Below are positions 56,216-64,000 of a stretch of 64,000 nt of DNA, piece after piece. The DNA lies in the NCBI RefSeq assembly GCF_014639075.1, contig NZ_BMFS01000001.1:1-64000 (forward strand). Direction: 5' to 3'. A program made the position numbers and the translations under genes. The notes below the pieces were generated by a model. The model saw nothing but the letters and a program-made list of their open reading frames with translations. It did not search any database and was not told the DNA's origin. The stretch comes from Glycocaulis albus. Its GTDB lineage: Bacteria; Pseudomonadota; Alphaproteobacteria; Caulobacterales; Maricaulaceae. Position 1 is the stretch's first letter. Each line of letters opens with the position of its first letter.

Positions 56216-56584
56216 ATGAAAGCCCAGTCACAAAGGCAGTTGCGCGCCGGCGAGCTTGTCCGCCGCGCGCTGGCCGACATCATTGCCGAAGGCGCCATCC
56301 ATGATCCGGCGGTAGCCGGTGTGCCGGTGACCGTAACAGAGGCCCGTATGAGCCCGGATTTGCGTCATGCGACCGTGTTCGTCGCGGCCATGGGCCAGAC
56401 GGACCGGGTGAAGCTGGCAAAGGCGCTCGATCACGCGGCCGGCTATCTCCAGCGCGAGCTCGCCCGCCGGATCGATCTGCGCTTCACCCCGAAGCTGCGC
56501 TTTGAACCCGATGACCGGTTCGACGAAGCCGCTCATGTGGACGAAGTGCTCTCGCGCCCTCATGTGAAACGCGATCTGGACTGA
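56216..56584 (+). CDS. rbfA: 30S ribosome-binding factor A
   Basis: A 122-aa KH-like fold protein used in late 16S rRNA maturation. It has RQLRAGELVRRALADIIAEG, VTVTEARMSPDLRHATVFV and RRIDLRFTPKLRFEPDDRFDEAAHVDEVL. GAGG lies 9 nt before the ATG at 56216; the in-frame TTG at 56210 is less likely. It is followed 6 bp later by truB. Confidence 0.95.
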   Translation: MKAQSQRQLRAGELVRRALADIIAEGAIHDPAVAGVPVTVTEARMSPDLRHATVFVAAMGQTDRVKLAKALDHAAGYLQRELARRIDLRFTPKLRFEPDDRFDEAAHVDEVLSRPHVKRDLD

Positions 56585-56590
56585 ACCGGC

Positions 56591-57550
56591 ATGGCACGCA
56601 GGAAAAAGGGAAATCCGGTCGATGGCTGGGTCTTGCTGGACAAGCCGGCTGAAATGACCTCCACGCAGGCTGTGTCCGCCGTGCGGCGCATTTTCGATGC
56701 CCGCAAGGCCGGTCACGCCGGTACGCTGGACCCGCTGGCGACGGGGCTTTTGCCCATTGCGCTGGGCGAGGCCACCAAAACGGTGCCGTTCGCGCAGGAC
56801 GGGATGAAGACCTACCGCTTCACCATTCGCTGGGGTGTTTCCACCGACACGCTGGACGCGGAAGGCGAGGAGACGGCAGCAAGCGATGTGCGCCCTGAGC
56901 GTGAGGCCATAGAGGCCGTGCTGGGACGCTTTACCGGCGAGATCGACCAGATACCACCTGCCTTCTCGGCGATCCGTGTCGATGGCGAGCGGGCCTATGA
57001 TCTGGCCCGTGCCGGTGAGATTGTGGAGCTGGACGCGCGCACGGTGCGCATTGATGATGTGCGCCTGCTTGATACGCCGACAGCAGACCTTGCCGTGCTG
57101 GAAATGGTCTGCGGCAAGGGGACGTATGTACGCTCTCTGGTGCGCGACATCGCCGCCGCGCTGGGCGCCGAGGGCCATGTCGCGGCATTGCGCCGGGTGG
57201 CGGTCGGGCCGTTCGATATTGCCGATGCCATCACGCTTGCCGGTCTTGAAGCCCTGAAGGCCGAGGCCCGCGAGGCGCAAGCGCTCGAGCCGCTGCACGC
57301 AGCGGCGAGTGAGCTGCCCGTGCTGGAGGTTACACCCGATCAGGTGGCGTATCTGAGACAGGGGCGGGCCATAGTGGTGCCGCCTCGCCGGGTGGAGGCG
57401 CTGCGGGCGCTACGCTGCGAACGCTGGATAGGCGACCGGGACTGTTCGCGCTCGGTGCTGGCGATGGATGGCGACGAACCGGTGGCCATTGGCGACCTTC
57501 AGGCGGGCAAGCTCTCACCCTGGCGCGTATTTGTGCCGGCTGGCACCTGA
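56591..57550 (+). CDS. truB: tRNA pseudouridine-55 synthase TruB
   Basis: A 319-aa enzyme making pseudouridine 55 in the T loop of tRNAs. Key blocks: [38 protein letters not shown] with the catalytic Asp in [23 protein letters not shown] and [15 protein letters not shown]. Its start follows rbfA by 6 bp. Confidence 0.96.
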   Translation: MARRKKGNPVDGWVLLDKPAEMTSTQAVSAVRRIFDARKAGHAGTLDPLATGLLPIALGEATKTVPFAQDGMKTYRFTIRWGVSTDTLDAEGEETAASDVRPEREAIEAVLGRFTGEIDQIPPAFSAIRVDGERAYDLARAGEIVELDARTVRIDDVRLLDTPTADLAVLEMVCGKGTYVRSLVRDIAAALGAEGHVAALRRVAVGPFDIADAITLAGLEALKAEAREAQALEPLHAAASELPVLEVTPDQVAYLRQGRAIVVPPRRVEALRALRCERWIGDRDCSRSVLAMDGDEPVAIGDLQAGKLSPWRVFVPAGT

Positions 57551-57589
57551 GCCTCGCGCCGATGTGAGCGTGAAATGGCCTTGCACGCC

Positions 57590-57618
57590 TTGCTATCGGC
57601 ACACTTTGCGTCCATAAG
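57590..57618 (+). promoter_or_regulatory. Possible rpsO promoter
   Basis: TTGCTA (57590-57595), a 17-bp spacer and CATAAG (57613-57618) lie about 75 bp before rpsO. The -10 resembles the TATAAG ahead of rimP. A separate rpsO promoter is the rule in other bacteria. Confidence 0.5.
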
Positions 57619-57694
57619 CACCGCGCATGACTGCCGACCTTGCTGGACGGTGCCCTGGCAAGGCCGGAATTGATCGGCACTGAGGAGATGACGA

Positions 57695-57964
57695 ATGTCA
57701 ATCACTGCAGAGCGCAAGGCTGCGCTCATCAAGGAATATGCCCGTGAGGCCAACGACACCGGTTCGCCGGAAGTCCAGGTGGCCGTGCTCTCCGAGCGCA
57801 TCGCCAACCTCACCGAGCATTTCAAGACTCACAAGAAGGACAATCACTCGCGCCGGGGCCTGCTCAAGCTCGTCTCCCAGCGCCGCCGCCTTCTTGATTA
57901 TCTGGCCCGTATTGACGAACCGCGTTACCGGGTCCTGATCGCAAAGCTGGGCCTGCGCCGCTAG
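57695..57964 (+). CDS. rpsO: 30S ribosomal protein S15
   Basis: An 89-aa ribosomal protein with the standard [19 protein letters not shown] and [24 protein letters not shown] blocks. GAGGAG is placed 8 nt before the ATG. A strong hairpin separates it from pnp, as in E. coli. Confidence 0.98.
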   Translation: MSITAERKAALIKEYAREANDTGSPEVQVAVLSERIANLTEHFKTHKKDNHSRRGLLKLVSQRRRLLDYLARIDEPRYRVLIAKLGLRR

Positions 57965-57980
57965 GCTCTGCTTCCCTTCA

Positions 57981-58012
57981 ACGCCGGTCACCCCTGGTGA
58001 CCGGCGTTTCCT
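57981..58012 (+). terminator. Hairpin between rpsO and pnp
   Basis: A perfect 12-bp stem (57981-57992 with 57996-58007) encloses CCT and is followed by TTCCTT. It could act as a weak terminator or as a processing hairpin; in E. coli the same interval holds a terminator and an RNase III site controlling pnp. Confidence 0.75.
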
Positions 58013-58057
58013 TAAGGGCCGTGATGGTCATGGCCCTGTCCGTACGTACGAGAGAAC

Positions 58058-60187
58058 ATGTTCAATATTCAAAAAGAGACGATCGAATGGGCTGGACGCC
58101 AGCTCACCATTGAAACCGGCCGCATGGCCCGCCAGGCGACCGGATCGGTTCTGGTCACTTACGGCGACACAAGCGTGCTCGCGACCGCCGTGGCGATGAA
58201 ACAGGTCAAGGACGGGATCGACTTCTTCCCGCTGACCGTGAACTACCAGGAAAAATACTTCGCAGCCGGCAAGATCCCCGGTGGCTTCTTCAAGCGCGAA
58301 GGCCGTCCGACCGACAAGGAGACGCTGACCTCGCGCCTCATCGACCGGCCGATCCGCCCGCTCTTCCCCAAAGGCTTCAAGAACGACACCCAGGTCATGC
58401 TGACCGTCCTGTCGCACGACATGGAAAACGATCCCGATATCGTGGCCATGGTCGGCGCGTCGGCGGCGCTGGTGCTGTCGGGCCTGCCCTTCCTCGGTCC
58501 CATCGGCGCGGCGCGCGTGGGTTACAAGGATGGCGGCTATGTCATCAACCCGACCATTGACGAGATGAAAGAGTCCGAGCTCGACCTCGTCGTTGCCGGT
58601 ACCGGCGACGCCGTGATGATGGTCGAGTCCGAAGCCAAGGAACTGACCGAAGAGGTCATGCTCGGCGCCGTGATGGCCGGCCACGAGGCCTTCCAGCCCG
58701 TGATCGACATGATCATCCGCCTGGCGGAAAAAGCGGCGAAGGAGCCGTGGGACTTCGTGCCGGAAGACCATTCCGAGCTGGAAGCGAAAGTTCAAAAGCT
58801 TGTCGGCAAGGAGATTGCCAAAGCCTACACCATCAAGGACAAGACCGAGCGCTATGCTGCGGTTGGCGCCGCGAAGGAAAAGGCCATTGCCGAGCTTGCC
58901 CTGTCGGAAACCAATCCGGACGGTGTCGATCCGGCGGTGCTCAAGGGCGTGCTGAAAGATGTGGAAGCGTCTGTCGTGCGCGGCGGCATCATCAAGACCG
59001 GCAAGCGCATCGATGGCCGCAAGCTGGACGATGTGCGCCAGATCGTGTCGGAAGTCGGTATCCTGCCGCGCACGCACGGCTCTGCGCTCTTCACCCGCGG
59101 TGAAACCCAGGCCCTCGTCGTTGCCACGCTCGGCACCGGCGAAGACGAGCAGATGATCGATGATCTGACGGGGATGTATAAGGAGCGCTTCATGCTCCAC
59201 TACAACTTCCCGCCCTACTCGGTCGGTGAAACCTCGTTCCGCCTGGCTCCGGGCCGCCGCGAGATCGGCCATGGCAAGCTGGCCTGGCGGGCCATGCGCG
59301 CGGTGCTGCCGGGTGCGGAAGACTTCCCTTACACGATCCGTCTGGTCTCGGAGATCACCGAGTCCAATGGCTCGTCCTCGATGGCAACGGTGTGTGGTTC
59401 ATCCCTCGCGCTGATGGATGCCGGTGTGCCGATCAAGCGTCCGGTTTCGGGCATCGCGATGGGCCTGATCAAGGACCCTGAAGGCATCGCCGTCCTCTCT
59501 GACATTCTCGGAGACGAGGACCATCTGGGCGATATGGACTTCAAGGTGGCGGGTACCGAAGTGGGTATCACCTCGCTGCAGATGGACATCAAGATCGCCG
59601 GCATCACGAAAGAGATCATGGAAACCGCGCTGAGCCAGGCTCATGCCGGTCGCGCCTATATTCTCAACGAGATGAACAAGGCGCTTACCGGTGCCCGCGG
59701 CGAGCTCGCCGAGACCGCGCCGCGCATTGAGCAGATGAAAATTCCGGTCGACAAGATCCGGGACGTCATCGGCACGGGCGGCAAGGTGATCCGCGAAATC
59801 GTGGAGAAAACCGGCGCCAAGGTGAATGTCGAGGACGATGGCACGATCAAGATCGCCTCGTCGGACGGCGCATCCATCAAGGCGGCCCGCGACTGGATCC
59901 ACTCGCTCACGGCCGAGCCGGAGCAGGGCGCGATCTATCAGGGCAAGGTGGTCAAGGTGATGGACTTTGGCGCCTTCGTGAACTTCTTCGGCGCGCGTGA
60001 CGGGCTGGTGCACGTCTCGCAACTCAAAGCCGAGCGCGTCAATCACCCCAACGATGTCGTCAAGGAAGGCGACCTTGTATGGGTGAAGCTGATGGGCTTT
60101 GACGATCGCGGGAAGGTCAAACTTTCCATGAAGGTCGTTGATCAGGACACGGGTGAGGAAATCGCCGCTGAAGGCGACGCAGCGTAA
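58058..60187 (+). CDS. pnp: Polyribonucleotide nucleotidyltransferase (PNPase)
   Basis: A 709-aa 3'-5' phosphorolytic exoribonuclease. Two RNase PH domains (about 10-220 and 310-540) have [14 protein letters not shown] and [19 protein letters not shown]; a KH domain (about 555-615, [18 protein letters not shown]) and an S1 domain (about 622-690, [18 protein letters not shown]) follow. It normally works with RNase E. It is followed by a strong terminator. Confidence 0.98.
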   Translation: MFNIQKETIEWAGRQLTIETGRMARQATGSVLVTYGDTSVLATAVAMKQVKDGIDFFPLTVNYQEKYFAAGKIPGGFFKREGRPTDKETLTSRLIDRPIRPLFPKGFKNDTQVMLTVLSHDMENDPDIVAMVGASAALVLSGLPFLGPIGAARVGYKDGGYVINPTIDEMKESELDLVVAGTGDAVMMVESEAKELTEEVMLGAVMAGHEAFQPVIDMIIRLAEKAAKEPWDFVPEDHSELEAKVQKLVGKEIAKAYTIKDKTERYAAVGAAKEKAIAELALSETNPDGVDPAVLKGVLKDVEASVVRGGIIKTGKRIDGRKLDDVRQIVSEVGILPRTHGSALFTRGETQALVVATLGTGEDEQMIDDLTGMYKERFMLHYNFPPYSVGETSFRLAPGRREIGHGKLAWRAMRAVLPGAEDFPYTIRLVSEITESNGSSSMATVCGSSLALMDAGVPIKRPVSGIAMGLIKDPEGIAVLSDILGDEDHLGDMDFKVAGTEVGITSLQMDIKIAGITKEIMETALSQAHAGRAYILNEMNKALTGARGELAETAPRIEQMKIPVDKIRDVIGTGGKVIREIVEKTGAKVNVEDDGTIKIASSDGASIKAARDWIHSLTAEPEQGAIYQGKVVKVMDFGAFVNFFGARDGLVHVSQLKAERVNHPNDVVKEGDLVWVKLMGFDDRGKVKLSMKVVDQDTGEEIAAEGDAA

Positions 60188-60210
60188 GCTTCGTTCCCTT
60201 GCCTGACATG

Positions 60211-60244
60211 AAAAACCCCGGACGGTAACGTCCGGGGTTTTTTT
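60211..60244 (+). terminator. Rho-independent terminator after pnp
   Basis: The stem 60211-60224 pairs with 60229-60242 (A-tract and T-tract included) around a GTAA loop, ending in a run of T. Its sequence is nearly the same as the terminator at 61711-61744. Confidence 0.9.
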
Positions 60245-60302
60245 GTTGCTGAAAACCAGTCCTGTGGTGGTTGACCCTCTGATCACTTGCTTTAAGAAAC
60301 TT

Positions 60303-60326
60303 GCGCGCCGGGCGGGGCCGGCGCGC
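60303..60326 (+). promoter_or_regulatory. Strong GC hairpin in the leader of the outer-membrane protein gene
   Basis: A perfect 9-bp inverted repeat (60303-60311 with 60318-60326, loop GCGGGG) lies 26 nt before the ATG and just before the GGGAG ribosome site. No T-run follows, so it is probably not a terminator. It could stabilise the mRNA or tune translation. A TTGACC at about 60269 may belong to the promoter. Confidence 0.5.
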
Positions 60327-60351
60327 GAATCAGCGGGAGTTATCCAATAAA

Positions 60352-61686
60352 ATGAAATATTTGTTTGCCGGTGCGGTGATAGCGGCCGCCATCGGGGGCT
60401 TTGCGCATGGCCAGAATCCGGTTGAAGGAGAACAGGCCTATTCACCGCTCGGTCAGTATGTCCGGGTAAATCCGGCGGTGAGCCTCGCCATGACCGATAC
60501 ACAGGAATTTGTGACCGGCGATGCGCCGTGGCTGCTGCGGGCGCGCCGCGCCGGTGTCATTGACGCCAATACGCTGACGATTGGCGGATACTTCAAGGCG
60601 GCACAATTCTTCGAACGGACGGACACGGCCGGGAAATTCCCGATCCTCAACCGTTTTCCCAACCAGCATGGCCCCGGCACGCGCAATGATGACTTCGTGG
60701 TCAATGCCGCGGGTATAGCCTTTACCGGAACGCTGGGTGACTGGCTGACGGGCTATCTGCAATACGAATACTCCGAAGTGACCTTCACCGGCGATCAGAA
60801 CCAGGTGCAGGCGCGGGAATTCTACGCCGTCCTCGGTAATCTTGATGTGTTCGGCGGCTATATCGCCTATGGCCGCAAGACCATCGATTTCGGCGAGCAG
60901 ACCGGCTACAATCCGTTCACCCACACCATCAACCAGCACTTCTTCTGGACGCTGGCGGACTCGCCTGTAGTCGAGCTCGGCTATATCGGTGATGACTGGC
61001 GTGTCTCTGCCACGCTTGCCGATGGTGACCGCATGCTGCGCACCGGCCAGACACTCGACCGCAATGGAGGCCTCGGCAGCAATTTTGCCCTGAAGGCGGA
61101 GCGCGTCTTCCGCTTCGATGAGGCGCGTGCCTTGCGCATCTCGGCCAGCTATCTGCACGACACGATCTACAACAATAATTTCACCGCCCACACCTTCCAG
61201 GCGATCAATCGCTTCGGGCCGCCCAACGCGCCGCGTCCGCCACGCGTCTATATCGCCGAGCGGGTTGGCCTGTGGGATGTGGCGGCGGAATACACCACGC
61301 CGCGCTACGATCTCGCGGTCGAATATACCCAGACAACGCGCCCCTGGGTGGCGGTGTCCTACAATAACGATACAGGACAGCCCCTGCCGGGCGCCCGAGA
61401 GCTCTCGGCGTTGAGCATTATGGGCCGTTACCGTACCGAAGTGGCCGGCTATGACGCGACGCTGGCGGCGGTGCTGTCCGGCTCCATTCTGGGTCCGGAC
61501 GGAACCGAATTCGATGCTGTCTACCAGCACGTGATCAGCGGCGAACTTCACCTGAACCGCTTTGTCGATCTGGGAGTGGAGCTGGTGCTGAATGAAGGTT
61601 GGCAGCCCTTTGTCGGCATCCAGGATGTCGCTGACAGCAGCGTGCAATCGCAAGCCCTGCTGATCGGACTGACCGCCCGCTTCTGA
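60352..61686 (+). CDS. Outer-membrane beta-barrel (porin-like, possibly LbtU-type)
   Basis: A 444-aa protein with a signal peptide (MKYLFAGAVIAAAIGGFAHG). The mature part alternates short aromatic strands and turns, such as LTIGGYFKAAQFFER, GIAFTGTLGDWLTGYLQYEY, FYAVLGNLDVFGGYIAYGRK and a final ALLIGLTARF with terminal Phe, as outer-membrane barrels require. NPFTHTINQHFFW and GYIGDDWRVSATLAD recall LbtU-like siderophore porins, but other porins cannot be excluded. The ATG at 60352 is chosen over an earlier start. It is a single-gene unit between two near-identical terminators. Confidence 0.75.
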   Translation: MKYLFAGAVIAAAIGGFAHGQNPVEGEQAYSPLGQYVRVNPAVSLAMTDTQEFVTGDAPWLLRARRAGVIDANTLTIGGYFKAAQFFERTDTAGKFPILNRFPNQHGPGTRNDDFVVNAAGIAFTGTLGDWLTGYLQYEYSEVTFTGDQNQVQAREFYAVLGNLDVFGGYIAYGRKTIDFGEQTGYNPFTHTINQHFFWTLADSPVVELGYIGDDWRVSATLADGDRMLRTGQTLDRNGGLGSNFALKAERVFRFDEARALRISASYLHDTIYNNNFTAHTFQAINRFGPPNAPRPPRVYIAERVGLWDVAAEYTTPRYDLAVEYTQTTRPWVAVSYNNDTGQPLPGARELSALSIMGRYRTEVAGYDATLAAVLSGSILGPDGTEFDAVYQHVISGELHLNRFVDLGVELVLNEGWQPFVGIQDVADSSVQSQALLIGLTARF

Positions 61687-61710
61687 GCGCGCATTCCGAC
61701 AACAGACATG

Positions 61711-61744
61711 AAAAGCCCCGGACGGAAACGTCCGGGGTTTTTTT
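61711..61744 (+). terminator. Rho-independent terminator of the outer-membrane protein gene
   Basis: The stem 61716-61724 pairs with 61729-61737 around GAAA, followed by a run of seven T. From CATG before the stem to TTGTTG after the T-run it copies the pnp terminator with only two or three differences. Confidence 0.9.
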
Positions 61745-61804
61745 GTTGTTCTGGCCCGACCCGCGTCCGCCTTTTTGCAATCAGCTGCGCGGGTTTCTTC
61801 TGGA

Positions 61805-61880
61805 TCCCCGGTCAAGCCGGGGAACCCGGTCTAGGGGTTTTGGTTCCACATTCCGGGGTCCCCGCCCCCGAGCGGGGACC
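61805..61880. repeat. Two REP-like palindromes
   Basis: A 7-bp stem (61805-61811 with 61817-61823) and a 9-bp stem (61857-61865 with 61872-61880) lie 33 bp apart. Their GGGGACC/GGTCCCC cores resemble the family seen at 33.6 kb. No gene lies here. Confidence 0.7.
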
Positions 61881-61898
61881 CAGTACCCGCATGTTTGC

Positions 61899-61930
61899 AA
61901 AACAAAGCCCCGGACGTTTCCATCCGGGGC
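61899..61930 (-). terminator. Rho-independent terminator of acnA
   Basis: On the minus strand, a 10-bp stem (61930-61921 with 61916-61907, one wobble pair, GAAA loop) is followed by TTTGTTTT. It lies 28 bp beyond the aconitase stop and shares the CCGGACG core of the two neighbouring terminators. Confidence 0.8.
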
Positions 61931-61958
61931 CTTGCATTCATATCGCTACGGAAGGTCC

Positions 61959-64000
<2,042 letters not shown>

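Noticed and set aside
58028-59272. 414-codon open frame antisense to pnp
   Set aside because: High-GC codon shadow: Arg/His/Gly/Asp-rich, no ribosome site, fully inside the certain pnp gene.
60442-61815. 457-codon open frame antisense to the outer-membrane protein gene
   Set aside because: Runs through the terminator and repeat; the plus-strand gene has a signal peptide and barrel end.

Overview
This is a GC-rich (roughly 60-65 % by eye) chromosomal window from an alphaproteobacterium. The evidence is the gene neighbourhoods: chvI-chvG next to PTS phosphocarriers and ahcY, hemC-hemD-mitofilin(Mic60)-hemY, a 180-kDa-type NAD-glutamate dehydrogenase, and rimP-nusA-ylxR-infB-rbfA-truB-rpsO-pnp. 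The proteins most resemble those of stalked or budding marine groups (Caulobacterales/Maricaulales/Hyphomonadaceae), but that placement is an inference without a database search. No insertion sequence, phage, integrase or CRISPR array is visible. Nearly everything is core chromosome, with small accessory insertions.

Layout. 1-3.4 kb: 3' part of an autotransporter trypsin-like protease, convergent with a small secreted protein resembling Inh-type protease inhibitors. 3.9-6.6 kb: arsenic resistance, arsC-acr3-arsH divergent from arsR across a perfect inverted repeat. 6.6-9.0 kb: acyltransferase and ahcY. 9.2-13.9 kb: an unknown membrane protein, then HPr, an EIIA-man-type protein and ChvG/ChvI; hprK, usually found here in related genomes, is absent. 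14-20.6 kb: unknown and housekeeping genes (YbjN-like, DUF971, Trm112-like, LON domain, CnoX-like thioredoxin, prolyl-tRNA editing protein, tRNA-Gly, SDR). 20.8-25.8 kb: the giant glutamate dehydrogenase. 25.9-33.5 kb: Rieske protein, gpsA and tsaD facing hemC-hemD-mic60-hemY and a uridine-kinase-like gene. 33.5-34.1 kb: palindromic repeats and tRNA-Thr.

34.3-40.1 kb: acyl-CoA synthetase, an SDR, a single-domain response regulator, folD, yggT and a two-component pair whose kinase has an ethylene-receptor-type membrane domain with its copper and ethylene ligands intact. 40.2-46 kb: tRNA-Ala and an NfrB/NfrA-like surface-polysaccharide system, followed by a TPR-only partial paralogue of NfrA. 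46-49.6 kb: pterin dehydratase, Fe-alcohol dehydrogenase, thioesterase and ThpR. 49.6-60.2 kb: the transcription/translation/RNA-decay cluster, opening with a short leader that carries an intrinsic terminator and interrupted by a small membrane-protein gene between infB and rbfA. 60.3-64 kb: an outer-membrane barrel protein between two almost identical terminators, and the 3' two thirds or more of aconitase running off the window.

The best candidates for something not well described are the ethylene-receptor-like kinase with its Rcp1-like regulator, the NfrAB-like locus (NfrB without an obvious c-di-GMP domain, plus a barrel-less NfrA copy), and the PTS/ChvGI cluster without hprK. All function calls come from reading sequence motifs; no search was run.
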